Notes: a model not told the origin generated them from the sequence alone. Positions 24,448-33,975 are shown, counted from the stretch's first letter. The stretch is 64,000 bases of DNA from Aquimarina acroporae (GCF_023195925.1 NZ_JALPRE010000011.1:62001-126000); one strand, 5' to 3'. Program-made: numbers and translations.

Positions 24448-24810
24448 TTACTTCATAGAATGGAAGGCGACTCTATTTCCCTCGGTATCCAGAAATATCG
24501 CCATAAAACCATTTTCTCCCAGCGATGTTTTAGGCATGAGTATTTTGCCTCCAGCTTTTTCTACCCTAGCCAAGGGCACAGAAAGATCATCGCCACCATT
24601 TAGATATGCAAATGTACCTTCTTGCGAGGGTTTATTTCCATTTCCATGTGTAACACAACCGCCTACTCCCCCATCTCGATATGGAAAAAAAGCCATTTTA
24701 AATTCTGTTTCCATTGGTTGTAGTTCTTCGTCTAATAGTTCACTATAAAACTGTACTGCTCTTTCAAAATTAGTACTTGGTATCTCGAACCAATTGATTG
24801 CACTTGACAT
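24448..24810 (-). CDS. VOC-family (glyoxalase/bleomycin-resistance fold) protein
   Basis: A 120-residue single-domain protein with two beta-alpha-beta-beta-beta modules: INWFEIPSTNFERAVQFYSELL at the start and VEKAGGKILMPKTSLGENGF then AIFLDTEGNRVAFHSMK at the end. This is the vicinal oxygen chelate fold. One of the usual metal positions carries Glu (EIP) and another Asn-Arg (EGNRVAFH), so a metal-dependent role is possible but the substrate is unknown. It is encoded separately from the neighbouring DUF2461 gene by 79 bp. Confidence 0.88.
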   Translation of the reverse strand: MSSAINWFEIPSTNFERAVQFYSELLDEELQPMETEFKMAFFPYRDGGVGGCVTHGNGNKPSQEGTFAYLNGGDDLSVPLARVEKAGGKILMPKTSLGENGFMAIFLDTEGNRVAFHSMK

Positions 24811-24901
24811 AATATTTTGATTTTTGATTAATAACTACTCAAAGATACCTGATCAAAACCACGAAAAAAATTATATTTTTGAAAAAACATAGGTTTCTAA
24901 A

Positions 24902-26293
24902 ATGAAGAAAAACGAAGAACTCTTTTATCTAATACAATCTCTAAGTAAAAGTGAAAAGCGATATTTTAAAATGAGTGCGCAAGGAAATGATGATGCAGAA
25001 TACCTCATTCTATTCGATGCCATTGAAGCACAAAAGGAGTATAATGAGAAAGAAATCAAACTTCGTTTTAAGGACAAAGCTTTTATCAATCAGCTCACCA
25101 CTATCAAGAATTATCTCAAGCATCGTATTCTTCAATCTCTACGTAATTATCACGCCAAAATTTCTAAAAACACCGAGCTTCTTGATATTATTCGCAATGT
25201 AGAAATCCTATTTCATAAAGGGCAATATACCATATGCGCCAGTGAACTAAAACGTGCAGAAAAAAAAGCCAAAAGTTTTCAACAAGACACACTATTATTT
25301 CATATTCAAGACTGGAAACGGAAAGTACATCAAGCGCTGTATCCTCAGGATTTCGAATCACTTCGAACGATCATTACCGAACAAAAAAACACCTTAAAAT
25401 CAACCAATGAATATATCGATTTACTACTAGCCAATATAGACCCTGGGCAGTTTTCTCTTTCTCACAAGAAAAGTGTTTCACTACAGAACAGAACACTAAA
25501 AACACTGCACAAATACCGAAAACTACTTATCTCTAAAGACACCGATAAAGCAAAGCGTACTTTGGAAGAGCTCATAAAAGAGTGGGAACAACAACCTGAG
25601 TTATTGCGCGAATTTTTCACTATGTATTTTTCGGTTTGCAATAATCTACTGGGTTTCCTTGTGTTTAAAAAACAATATAAAGAAGCCTTTGTACGCATTC
25701 TTTTATTAAAACAACGAGCTGAAGAAATTGAAACAGTTTCGGCAGCTATGATCAAAGAAAAACTACGTCTATATAACATAGAACTAGAGATTCACAGAAA
25801 CCTTAAAGAACTGCATACCACTCATGAAGTAATCGAAGAAATACAACAGTTTATTGAAAAGCACCAAACCTTGGTCCCCAAAAACTACCGTCTTTCATTT
25901 TCTTTTCAATTCGCAATTATTTACTTCCTTAAAAAGGATCTCAAAAAATCCCTTCAATGGATCAATGCCATACTTAATAACCAAACCAAAAAAGACCGAA
26001 AAGACCTTATTACATATACATATTGGTTAAACCTTTTAGTACATTATGAGCTGGGCAATGGATTCACGTTAAGGTACCTAGTCGACAGTATGAAAAAATA
26101 CCTAAAAAAGCAAAAAAACATAGCACCCTATGAAAAACTGCTTTTAAAGTTTATTTCAAAAACTGTAGAATATTCTTCTACTCAAAAAAGAGTTGCATGT
26201 AACGACTTGCAAGAACAACTATTAGCACACCCTATTCCTGATCATGTATTAGGATATATCGATTTTGAAAGTTGGATACAAAAAAAGCAATAA
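24902..26293 (+). CDS. Helical repeat protein of unknown function, 463 aa
   Basis: Not assigned. A Lys-rich, nearly all-helical protein without signal peptide; it opens MKKNEELFYLIQSLSKSEKR, and later segments such as ILFHKGQYTICASELKRAEKKAK and YFLKKDLKKSLQWINAILNN look like degenerate TPR-type helix pairs. I recall similar orphan proteins in many Flavobacteriaceae genomes, starting with the same LxxLIxSLSKSEKRYF motif, with no known role. It converges with the LytTR regulator with only 4 bp between the stops. A cytoplasmic scaffold is the most that can be inferred. Confidence 0.75.
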   Translation: MKKNEELFYLIQSLSKSEKRYFKMSAQGNDDAEYLILFDAIEAQKEYNEKEIKLRFKDKAFINQLTTIKNYLKHRILQSLRNYHAKISKNTELLDIIRNVEILFHKGQYTICASELKRAEKKAKSFQQDTLLFHIQDWKRKVHQALYPQDFESLRTIITEQKNTLKSTNEYIDLLLANIDPGQFSLSHKKSVSLQNRTLKTLHKYRKLLISKDTDKAKRTLEELIKEWEQQPELLREFFTMYFSVCNNLLGFLVFKKQYKEAFVRILLLKQRAEEIETVSAAMIKEKLRLYNIELEIHRNLKELHTTHEVIEEIQQFIEKHQTLVPKNYRLSFSFQFAIIYFLKKDLKKSLQWINAILNNQTKKDRKDLITYTYWLNLLVHYELGNGFTLRYLVDSMKKYLKKQKNIAPYEKLLLKFISKTVEYSSTQKRVACNDLQEQLLAHPIPDHVLGYIDFESWIQKKQ

Positions 26294-26297
26294 GACC

Positions 26298-27005
26298 TTA
26301 GTTTTGTCTTCTGGTGAGCAGGGTAAAAAAGTTTTCTTTATATGTATTGCCAATAGATAATTGACGATCAAAGATTTCTACATAATCGTTTCCGTAGGCT
26401 TTAATTTTATCAAAGGCTACAATAAATGATTTATGAATTCTAACGAATTGGTCTGACGGTAAAAGGTTTTGCAAGTCGATAAGTTTATGATAGACTACAA
26501 AATGTTTGTCTTTGATATGAATTTTTACATAATTGCTTAACCCTTCGATATAGATAATATCGTCATAATCTATTCTAATATTTTTTCGATCAACTTTAAA
26601 GTACTCGTAGGTTTTTTCGCAAGACTTTGGCTCTGTGGGGCTATGTATCTCTTGGGTTCGATTTACTTTATTCACTGCCTTTAAAAATCGCTCAAACGAA
26701 AAAGGCTTTAGTAAATAATCAACTACATCTAACTCAAAACCTTCCAAAGCAAATTCTCTATAAGCTGTAGTAATAATGGTTGCCGGAGGATGCGATAGGG
26801 TTTTTAAAAAGCTTAACCCGCTCAACTTGGGCATTTCTATATCCAAAAACAAAATATCGACAGTTTGTTTTTGTAACACTTTGAGCGCTTCCATCGCATT
26901 ATCACAAATATCAACCACCTCAAGATCGGGAATATCTTCAATAAACCCCTTGACAATATTTTGCGCTATGGGTTCATCATCTACGATAAGACATTTAAGC
27001 TTCAT
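26298..27005 (-). CDS. LytTR-type response regulator
   Basis: A 235-residue regulator. Residues 1-120 are a receiver domain with the acidic pocket (VDDE at 8-11), the phosphoacceptor Asp55 in LFLDIEMP, the switch Thr in ITTAY and Lys in LLKPFSF. Residues about 135-235 are a LytTR DNA-binding domain (FKVDRKNIRIDYDDIIYIEG, then DQFVRIHKSFIVAFDKI). It overlaps the 3' end of the sensor kinase gene by 11 nt, so the pair is translationally coupled. LytTR regulators bind short direct repeats; the target genes are not evident here, though the divergent 28246 operon is a candidate. Confidence 0.93.
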   Translation of the reverse strand: MKLKCLIVDDEPIAQNIVKGFIEDIPDLEVVDICDNAMEALKVLQKQTVDILFLDIEMPKLSGLSFLKTLSHPPATIITTAYREFALEGFELDVVDYLLKPFSFERFLKAVNKVNRTQEIHSPTEPKSCEKTYEYFKVDRKNIRIDYDDIIYIEGLSNYVKIHIKDKHFVVYHKLIDLQNLLPSDQFVRIHKSFIVAFDKIKAYGNDYVEIFDRQLSIGNTYKENFFTLLTRRQN

Positions 27006-28035
27006 CTGTCGGTAATTTGATTTTTAAGTTAACAATAAAAGCTTCTTCAGTTTTATCAATTAACAGCTTTTTATCATCTCCATATAGCAAATCTAGTCGT
27101 CGACATATATTTTGCAGTCCTAAACCTCCTCCGTTACTTTCTTCCTCTTGTTTAGAGATACTATTTTCTGCGGTGAACATGAGATGTTCTTTTGTAACCG
27201 TAATATGCACTTTGATCCAACCTTTTTTTACTTCATTCTTTAAGCCATGTTTAAATGCATTTTCGATAAATGGCACCAGAATTAATGGCGGTATCTGTAT
27301 ACCATCTACCTCTCCTTCAACCACATAATCAATCTTAACCCTTTTCTCGTAGCGTTCCTTTTCTAGCGCAATTATATTTTCAATAAGTTTTAGCTCTTTA
27401 CTCAACAACACCTTTTGAGTATTAGACTCATACAAGGTATAGCTTAAAATATCTGACAACTTCAAGATAAGGTTTGGTGTTTTTTCAGATTTTGCCAGTG
27501 CCAGCCCATAAATACTATTTAAGGTATTAAATAAGAAATGAGGATTGGTCTGCGATCGCAAAAACTTCAATTCGGCATTGGTTTTTTCTTGAATTAGCAC
27601 CTCTGTCTGTCTACGTTGTTTATACCAATCCATAAACAGTTTAAATCCTGTAGTATAGGCTACAGGAGAAATTATAATCAGCAACGCTTGTAATAACTTT
27701 GCAAAATGAAGCGGTTCTATTTTTTGCCCTTCCATCCATTGTGGAAAATAGGTCGGAAAGCCCCAATACAACACAAAATATCGATGAGCAATTGCCAAAA
27801 TCAATAGTACCAGAATTAAAATGGCAAAATACGGTAATAGTTTATTCCTATATAAAAACATGGGAATAAGAATAAACCAGTTTACATATACTGCGATTAA
27901 TCTGGATGGTAGCAGCAGCAACTCATATATCAACGCATCTCGAAAAGAAGGCATATACCCCCATTCTGAAATGGTAAACGACGCAGTAACTATAATCCAA
28001 AAAAGGACATGATATGTAATTTGTTTTATACTCAA
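26995..28035 (-). CDS. LytS-type sensor histidine kinase
   Basis: A 346-residue kinase of the LytS/YpdA family. The N-terminal 135 residues carry four probable membrane segments (WIIVTASFTISEWGYM, LIAVYVNWFILIPMFLY, YFAILILVLLILAIAH, LLIIISPVAYTTG). The phospho-acceptor is His166 in TNPHFLFNTLNSIYGLA, and an N-box FIENAFKHGLKNE and GGGLGLQNICRRL follow. The frame appears to start at TTG 28035: no in-frame ATG lies upstream before a stop and the next Met is codon 28, inside the first membrane segment. The partner response regulator overlaps its end. Confidence 0.9.
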   Translation of the reverse strand: MSIKQITYHVLFWIIVTASFTISEWGYMPSFRDALIYELLLLPSRLIAVYVNWFILIPMFLYRNKLLPYFAILILVLLILAIAHRYFVLYWGFPTYFPQWMEGQKIEPLHFAKLLQALLIIISPVAYTTGFKLFMDWYKQRRQTEVLIQEKTNAELKFLRSQTNPHFLFNTLNSIYGLALAKSEKTPNLILKLSDILSYTLYESNTQKVLLSKELKLIENIIALEKERYEKRVKIDYVVEGEVDGIQIPPLILVPFIENAFKHGLKNEVKKGWIKVHITVTKEHLMFTAENSISKQEEESNGGGLGLQNICRRLDLLYGDDKKLLIDKTEEAFIVNLKIKLPTDEA

Positions 28036-28245
28036 ACTAGCATTGTATTAACTTCCAAATCTAAGATATAAATTTCCTAAATCATTCATTTTTATGCCTA
28101 ATAGGTTTGAATTTATGTGAATTCATCAAAATCACCTTTCACATAAGAACTATATAGATATACACCATTGTTATAGCCACATATATAAAATTTACAGATC
28201 TAACATTAAAGTAATGTAATTTAACCTAAACAAACAATCATTTCT

Positions 28246-29283
28246 ATGCAACCACGCTTCTTATTTACTATTATCTTGACCTACCTATTTATGCATAGTA
28301 TAAGCGCTCAAGAACAACCTAATATTATCAATAATAGCAACATTGCTTTTACAGTGGCAGAAAAAGATTTACTTCCTGAAAGTATTGCCTATGACACCCT
28401 GAAAAATCAATTTTATATTGGAAGTACGCGCAAAGGAAAAATAATAAGAGTATTACCCAATGGGACTCATGAAAATTTCATTCTTCCAAAACAGTATGGA
28501 TTGTGGATGATCATAGGAATGGAAATAGATGTTGAAAGAAGGCATTTGTGGGTGTGCAGCTCTGGAGGAAGTAATTTAGAAGGATACAACTATAAAGACA
28601 ATATAGAAGGAAGACCTGCAGGAATTTTTAAATTCGATCTGGACTCAGGAAAACTGATTAAAAAATATGTACTGAACAACCCAGGAGAAGTGCATTTCTT
28701 CAACGATATCGTTGTGGCTCAAAATGGTGATGTCTATATCACTCACATGTTTACCAAACATGGATTATATAAAATTACTTCGAAAAAAGATATTTTGGAA
28801 AATGTGTTTTTTTCTAATACCTATAAATTCCCAAATGGTCTAACCTTATCACAGGATGAATCTAAACTTTTCATAGCTCATTCTAATGGTATTTCTATTT
28901 ATGACATTACCCAGCAAAAAACTAAAGAAATTGAAGTTCCTAAAGAAATTAATATTAGCAAAAATCATAGTATTGATGGCTTATATTATTATAACAATTC
29001 TCTTATTGGAATTCAACCAGATCTTAATACCGTACTACAATTTAAACTAGACAAAACGGGTTCTAAAATTTTGAGTGCAGACCCATTGGAAGTAAATCAC
29101 CCAATGATGAACAATCCCACCACCGGTGAGGTAATTAATGGTTCACTGTACTATGTTGCCAATGCTCAATTTGGAAGTTTTAATAAAGACGGATCCTTAT
29201 TTTCTTCGGAAAAATTGTATGAAGTATGTATACTTCAATTACCCTTGGATATTCATCAATCAAAAAACGAACATCATGAATAG
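28246..29283 (+). CDS. SMP-30/gluconolactonase-like beta-propeller, exported
   Basis: A 345-residue protein with a signal peptide (MQPRFLFTIILTYLFMHSIS, cut near AQE). It shows propeller-type repeats: PESIAYDTLKNQFYIGSTRKG, IGMEIDVERRHLWVCSSGG, FFNDIVVAQNGDVYITHM, FPNGLTLSQDESKLFIAHSN and IDGLYYYNNSLIGIQ. The Asn-Asp (FFNDIVV) and Asn-Gly (FPNGL) positions match metal-binding sites of SMP-30 lactonases. The natural substrate is unknown; a periplasmic lactonase or strictosidine-synthase-like enzyme is most likely. It overlaps the next gene by 8 nt and is divergent from the LytS kinase. Confidence 0.82.
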   Translation: MQPRFLFTIILTYLFMHSISAQEQPNIINNSNIAFTVAEKDLLPESIAYDTLKNQFYIGSTRKGKIIRVLPNGTHENFILPKQYGLWMIIGMEIDVERRHLWVCSSGGSNLEGYNYKDNIEGRPAGIFKFDLDSGKLIKKYVLNNPGEVHFFNDIVVAQNGDVYITHMFTKHGLYKITSKKDILENVFFSNTYKFPNGLTLSQDESKLFIAHSNGISIYDITQQKTKEIEVPKEINISKNHSIDGLYYYNNSLIGIQPDLNTVLQFKLDKTGSKILSADPLEVNHPMMNNPTTGEVINGSLYYVANAQFGSFNKDGSLFSSEKLYEVCILQLPLDIHQSKNEHHE

Positions 29284-29779
29284 ATCTCAATTTATTAAAA
29301 CCAGTATGTTAACCGGTGTCTACACATTTTCACCGGTTGGCATAATTTCAGCACAAAAGCAACAAGACTCACAATTAGACAAAAAAGTTGTTGCTGAATT
29401 TGTTAGAGCAGGACATGGAAAATTTGAGACCATAAAGGAACTCCTGGAGGAATATCCTACCTTGATTAATGCGGCACACGACTGGAAAAACGGTGATTTC
29501 GAGACTGCCCTGGGAGCTGCTAGTCATGTAGGTTATAAAGAATTGGCTCAATACCTTATTGATCAAGGTGCCCAAGCCAATATTTTTACTGCAGCTCTTT
29601 TTGGCAGAATCAACATTATAAAACCCATGCTAAATCTTTTCCCAAAAGCGCTTCATGCCAAGGGACCTCATGGATTTACCCTGCTTCATCATGCCCAAAA
29701 AGGAGGTGAAGATGCTATGGAAGTAAAGGAACACCTTATCACATTGGGTGCCAAAGAAACCAAAATATCACTCTATTAA
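29276..29779 (+). CDS. Ankyrin-repeat protein, exported
   Basis: The 167-residue protein starts at ATG 29276 (MNRSQFIKTSMLTGVYTF), which overlaps the upstream stop; longer versions of the frame reach into the upstream gene and are not credible. The N-terminus (RSQFIKTSMLTGV...ISAQ) looks like a secretion signal with a short n-region. Residues about 40-165 form ankyrin-type units: HGKFETIKELLEEYPTLIN, VGYKELAQYLIDQGAQ, FGRINIIKPMLNL and HGFTLLHHAQKGG. Ankyrin repeats bind partner proteins; here the neighbour beta-propeller enzyme is the natural candidate, by inference from operon order only. Confidence 0.8.
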   Translation: MNRSQFIKTSMLTGVYTFSPVGIISAQKQQDSQLDKKVVAEFVRAGHGKFETIKELLEEYPTLINAAHDWKNGDFETALGAASHVGYKELAQYLIDQGAQANIFTAALFGRINIIKPMLNLFPKALHAKGPHGFTLLHHAQKGGEDAMEVKEHLITLGAKETKISLY

Positions 29780-29790
29780 ACTATCTAGCC

Positions 29791-30198
29791 ATGAACTCAA
29801 AAAGTATACTTTTTTGCATTCTAGGTATTGTATTCGGTGAAATTTGCCTAATAGTCGGTACCACATTCACTCAAGAATTAGTTTTTAAAGGAATACACTA
29901 TAACAGTTCTGCATCAGTTATCGCTTTTGGAGGTCTACTAACATTTACCGCAGCTATTGTGTCGGGACATCTAGCCAGAATAGTTGGTAGAAACTATACC
30001 ATACTTATACCTTCTGTGTTAAGCACCTTGATTATTATGGAAACCGCCTATCTAACCTTTTCTAATATCACCGCAGACCCAGTTTGGTTCGATGTACTGT
30101 CTGGTATTGGACTCATTATCGGCATATGGATAGGGTATCATTTTATAGAAATAAAGGATTCTTTCAAAGGTCAACAGTATTATCCCGATATACCATAG
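29791..30198 (+). CDS. Four-segment membrane protein, 135 aa, unknown
   Basis: Not recognised. Predicted membrane helices lie at about 4-26, 40-62, 70-92 and 100-121 (ILFCILGIVFGEICLIVG, VIAFGGLLTFTAAIVSG, ILIPSVLSTLIIMETAYL, VLSGIGLIIGIWIGYHF). The C-terminal tail is polar. It follows the ankyrin gene by 11 bp and is probably the last gene of the 28246-30198 unit. A stretch of about 50 bp separates it from the convergent azoreductase. Confidence 0.7.
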   Translation: MNSKSILFCILGIVFGEICLIVGTTFTQELVFKGIHYNSSASVIAFGGLLTFTAAIVSGHLARIVGRNYTILIPSVLSTLIIMETAYLTFSNITADPVWFDVLSGIGLIIGIWIGYHFIEIKDSFKGQQYYPDIP

Positions 30199-30247
30199 TA
30201 CCACCATACGTTATTTATTTAGTCAGTGAAATAACGAAAAGAGGGCA

Positions 30248-30868
30248 CTAGTTTGAAAACCATTTGTCGACTAGGGTTTTAATTTCAAATTTTGCCCTCT
30301 TTAAAATTTCGTCTAATTGATCTCTATTTTGATCAACGCCAAAGACCAAAATTTCCTCTGATGTTATCCCCAAAAAATCAAAGTTTTGTTTAATTGTAGC
30401 AGAGGCATATTCCTTTGCATCATTCGAAGAATTGTAATCGAACCCTGCAACGATAATTGACACTGCTTTTTTATCACCACAAAGTCCTTTAAATCCAGCT
30501 TCGGGACTAAATGAAAATGTCTTATCGCTCACCACAATAGCATCAATCCATGCTTTGACGGTAGCCGGCATTGTAAAGTTATAAATAGGGAAAGCCAATA
30601 CAATATGATCTGCTTCAAGAACATCTTGTACCAGATCATTATGATTTGATAATATAGAGCGTTCTTCATTCGTAAAATCTCTTTTACCTTTATTCCATTC
30701 CATGATTAGATTTAAATTCCTTTCCAGTAATAAATCTGGCGGAGTCTGCACTACATCTAAATGTTTAATTTTTGTTTTTCCATTTGCCAATTGCACAAAC
30801 TCATCAAACAAAATCTTTGTATAAGAACCGTATCTAGGTGCATAACTAACTACCAATGTATGTGTCAT
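30248..30868 (-). CDS. azoR: FMN-dependent NADH-azoreductase / flavodoxin-fold quinone reductase
   Basis: A 206-residue flavodoxin-fold oxidoreductase. The hallmark is FPIYNFTMPATVKAWIDAIV in the middle, which in AzoR contributes the FMN site and dimer contacts; the N-terminal VSYAPRYGSYTKILFDEF holds the FMN phosphate loop. The family reduces azo bonds and quinones using NADH and is thought to guard against electrophile stress. It is divergent from a LysR-type gene with 82 bp between starts, the classic arrangement for a regulator and its target. A general NAD(P)H:FMN reductase is the alternative. Confidence 0.88.
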   Translation of the reverse strand: MTHTLVVSYAPRYGSYTKILFDEFVQLANGKTKIKHLDVVQTPPDLLLERNLNLIMEWNKGKRDFTNEERSILSNHNDLVQDVLEADHIVLAFPIYNFTMPATVKAWIDAIVVSDKTFSFSPEAGFKGLCGDKKAVSIIVAGFDYNSSNDAKEYASATIKQNFDFLGITSEEILVFGVDQNRDQLDEILKRAKFEIKTLVDKWFSN

Positions 30869-30950
30869 AATTTTGAAATTTTCAACAAATATAGAGTCAA
30901 CCCATTAATAATTTTAATTATTTTTATTCATACAATTAATAACATAAGTT

Positions 30951-31850
30951 ATGATTAATCTAGAATGGTTGAGAACCTTTAGTGCTATTTATGAATGCAA
31001 TAGTATAACTGAAGCTTCAAAGAAACTGAATATGACACAACCCGGGGTAAGTAAACATCTTTCTGCGTTGGAGCATCATATTGGGAAAAAATTATTTGAC
31101 AGAACTACGCGAAGGGTGACTCCCACAGAATATGGTAAATTTTTATATTCACAAATCGACAACCCTTTACAACAACTTCAAAAAGTTGAATATTATTCTG
31201 GACAGAGGGCGAAAAAAAGGCGTTCAGCAATTAGTATAGGATGTACTTCAGATTTTTTTAAACATGAATTGATGAATAAGATCTATTCCTTCGACATGTA
31301 TATTGTTACCCTCTTCGGAACCGAAAAAGAACTTATTGAAGCACTAGAGCAAGATAAAATTCAACTAGTAGTTGGAGCCAAAAAGCATGACATCTACAAT
31401 CATCGATTTACTCATATTAAAAACGAAGAGTTGATGTTAATCTGCTCTTCCTCGATTAAACCTCCAACATCAACATCTTCAGAAAAAGGAGATATTCAAC
31501 CCATAGAGTGGTTACAAAAGCAAACTTGGTTCGTATATGATAATGAACTTGCAGATATTAAGGAATTCTGGCAAGCTACTTTCGATGAAGCTCCAAAAAT
31601 AATTCCAAGATACGTTTTACCTTCATATACCAGCATTGTAGAGGTCTTAGAAAAAAATTCCGGGTTTAGCGTGGTACCCAAACAATATTGCAAGACTTAT
31701 TTAACCACGAATTTGATCAAAGCACCTTTCAAATTTATACAACCAATCGAACGAAATCTATATTATTCTTACAAACCCAAGAATAGCAGTTTAAAAGAAA
31801 TTCATCAGTTTATAGATGAAATGAAAAAGCATAACATCAACATTCCATAA
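30951..31850 (+). CDS. LysR-family transcriptional regulator
   Basis: A 299-residue regulator. Residues 1-65 are the LysR winged HTH (MINLEWLRTFSAIYECNS, MTQPGVSKHLSALEHHIGKK, LFDRTTRRVTPTEYG). The rest is a two-lobed effector domain (from ISIGCTSDFFKHEL to the C-terminus) with the usual hinge. The divergent azoreductase gene, with an 82-bp gap rich in AT, is the likely target; LysR proteins often repress their own gene and activate a divergent one when an effector binds. The effector could be a quinone, but the sequence does not tell. Confidence 0.92.
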   Translation: MINLEWLRTFSAIYECNSITEASKKLNMTQPGVSKHLSALEHHIGKKLFDRTTRRVTPTEYGKFLYSQIDNPLQQLQKVEYYSGQRAKKRRSAISIGCTSDFFKHELMNKIYSFDMYIVTLFGTEKELIEALEQDKIQLVVGAKKHDIYNHRFTHIKNEELMLICSSSIKPPTSTSSEKGDIQPIEWLQKQTWFVYDNELADIKEFWQATFDEAPKIIPRYVLPSYTSIVEVLEKNSGFSVVPKQYCKTYLTTNLIKAPFKFIQPIERNLYYSYKPKNSSLKEIHQFIDEMKKHNINIP

Positions 31851-31901
31851 TCCTAGCTATACCTCCTTATAAGGTATCATTCTCTGTAACCGTTCAAAAA
31901 A

Positions 31902-33479
31902 CTAAGAGAAATAGATGTACGTTCCTATCACAATAAAACATATAACGGCCCCCACAACCTTAACTGGTTTCCAAGGTGTGATATCGACTTCTTCGGTATA
32001 TTGCTGTTCATAAGGCACCTCTCTAGGTTGTAGCATACCTATAAGTAACATAATAAGTACATTAACCACAAACAGAATTGCCATAACATGCAAGAAGTGC
32101 GGAAGTTTACCCTCAAGAACTGTAGCATCTAAAACCACATAAATAAGATATAAAATTGCACCTGAAACTATAGCAATTTTTGCAGCAATTGCAGGCACAT
32201 TTTTGGTCAAATATCCCACGACTATAATGGTAAGAATAGGAATACTATAGCATCCATTCACTTGTTGCAAATAACTAAAGATACTTTCTGCGCTTTGTAA
32301 AAGAGGAGCGATAAACATTGCAAATAATGCCAATGCTATTCCGAAAAGCTTTCCTGCCTTTACTGTTTGTTTTTCGGTTGCTTCTTTATTGATGTATTCT
32401 TTGTAAATATCTATACCAAATAAGGTAACCGAACTATTTAATGCGCTATTGAATGAACTTAAAATAGCACCAAATAAGACTGCCGCAAAAAATCCAACTA
32501 ATGACAATGGTAATACTTTACTTACCAATGTTGGATATGCTTCATCGGCCTTATCAAGAGTATCTCCAAACATGTGAAATGCTATAATACCAGGTAACAC
32601 CACAATTAATGGTCCCAAAATTTTAATAAAAGAAGCTAATAACAATCCTTTTTGTCCCTCTTTCAGGTTTTTGGCACCCAAAGCTCTCTGAATTATAGCT
32701 TGGTTTGTTCCCCAATAAAATAACTGCACCAGCATCATACCCGTAAAAATAGTAGCAAATGGCACTGAGGCTTTGCTATCACCTATAGAATCAAATTTTT
32801 CTGGATTGTCTCTAAACAACGTCGCCAAACCATCTCCTATACTTCCGTCACCAATTTCTAACAGTCCAAAAACAGGAATCATAATTCCACCTATAAGCAG
32901 TCCTATTGCATTTATTGTATCTGAAACGGCAACGGCTTTTAATCCACCAAAAATTGCATAAATCGATCCTATAATACCGATCCCGAAAACGCAAATCCAA
33001 ATTGCTGCACTTTTAGACACACCCAATAAACCAGGAACATCAAACATGGTACTCAATGCCAGGGAACCCGTATATAAAACGATAGGTAACAATACAATTG
33101 CATATCCAGTAAGAAACAGACCAGAAGCTATAGCCTTGGTCGTAGTATCATACCTGCGTTCCAAAAACTGAGGTACCGTAGTAAGACCCCCTTTTAAATA
33201 TCTAGGCAATAAAAACACCGCCGTAATTACCATGGCAATAGCTGCCAATGTTTCCCATGCCATCACCAATATACCTTCAGAAAAAGCACTACCATTAAGA
33301 CCTACAATTTGCTCTGTAGATAGATTCGTTAATAACAGCGAACCTGCTATCGTAATTGCAGAGAGACTTCTTCCGGCTAGGAAGTATCCATCGGAAGTAT
33401 TTTCATCTGTTTTTCTGGTAGAAAGATAAGCTATGACACCCACCAATAAGGTGAAGCCCAGGAAGGAAAGTATACCCAT
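31902..33479 (-). CDS. Sodium:solute symporter (SSS family)
   Basis: A 525-residue polytopic membrane protein of the SSS/SLC5 family with about 14 hydrophobic segments. Family motifs seen: DGYFLAGRSLSAITIAGSLLL after the first helix, TNLSTEQIVGLNG, then YAIFGGLKAVAVSDTINA, the GTNQAIIQRALGAKNLKEGQ loop and FFAAVLFGAILSSFNSALNS, which holds the Na2-site Ser residues. SSS members import sugars, amino acids, inositol or sialic acid with sodium. The substrate cannot be read; GTNQAIIQRALGAK is typical of the sugar-type branch. It is monocistronic. Confidence 0.93.
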   Translation of the reverse strand: MGILSFLGFTLLVGVIAYLSTRKTDENTSDGYFLAGRSLSAITIAGSLLLTNLSTEQIVGLNGSAFSEGILVMAWETLAAIAMVITAVFLLPRYLKGGLTTVPQFLERRYDTTTKAIASGLFLTGYAIVLLPIVLYTGSLALSTMFDVPGLLGVSKSAAIWICVFGIGIIGSIYAIFGGLKAVAVSDTINAIGLLIGGIMIPVFGLLEIGDGSIGDGLATLFRDNPEKFDSIGDSKASVPFATIFTGMMLVQLFYWGTNQAIIQRALGAKNLKEGQKGLLLASFIKILGPLIVVLPGIIAFHMFGDTLDKADEAYPTLVSKVLPLSLVGFFAAVLFGAILSSFNSALNSSVTLFGIDIYKEYINKEATEKQTVKAGKLFGIALALFAMFIAPLLQSAESIFSYLQQVNGCYSIPILTIIVVGYLTKNVPAIAAKIAIVSGAILYLIYVVLDATVLEGKLPHFLHVMAILFVVNVLIMLLIGMLQPREVPYEQQYTEEVDITPWKPVKVVGAVICFIVIGTYIYFS

Positions 33480-33975
33480 GATCTGTGTTTTTGAATTTTA
33501 AATATAGACGAATTATTTTAATTTATTGTTAATCTTATGCTGTTACATTTTATCTAGTTTATGCTCGCCATAGGTCCCAATACTCAATTAATACGCAATA
33601 ATTCAACTACATAAATAAAAACCATAGACATATCTATGAGTAAAAAAAGATGATTTTGACTACATTAGAAATGTTAATTTTTACTAAAAATGAAATTTGG
33701 CCGTAAAATCTAAGGTTATACTCCAGATATTTGCGGTCGAAATACGAGCTTAGATGCATCTTAAAAAAACATCTCTCTTTTTAGAGAAAATAGGATATAA
33801 AAAGCTACCCGAATTTTAACCAATTTTACTTATGCATTTGCGAGACCTCAAGTAGTTTTCTACTCGAGGTCTTTTGCCTTTTCTTTTATTTTGAAAAAGA
33901 AAAATTAAAATTCGTGCATGTTATTTCAATTGTCATAAATACCCTATTTTTGAGTCATTATTAATAAAAACTATA
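33480..33975. other. Intergenic region, 496 bp, with an orphan terminator
   Basis: The region between the divergent symporter and lipoprotein genes has no frame worth calling. A plus-strand terminator at 33843-33875 has no gene upstream on that strand, and a TATTTTTG box at 33945-33952, 23 bp before the lipoprotein ATG, matches the Bacteroidota -7 consensus TAnnTTTG, though no good -33 box was seen at the right distance. Confidence 0.5.
33843..33875 (+). terminator. Intrinsic terminator without an upstream gene
   Basis: The stem AGACCTC/GAGGTCT plus an inner AGTAG/CTACT stem with a TTTT loop is followed by TTTGCCTTTT. No gene on the plus strand lies upstream, since the symporter at 31902-33479 runs the other way. 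It may end a small RNA or protect the downstream gene. Confidence 0.75.

Noticed and set aside
29138..29275. Longer start of the ankyrin protein within the upstream propeller gene
   Set aside because: The extra 46 codons overlap the upstream gene out of frame; ATG 29276 gives a signal-like start and a natural 8-bp overlap.
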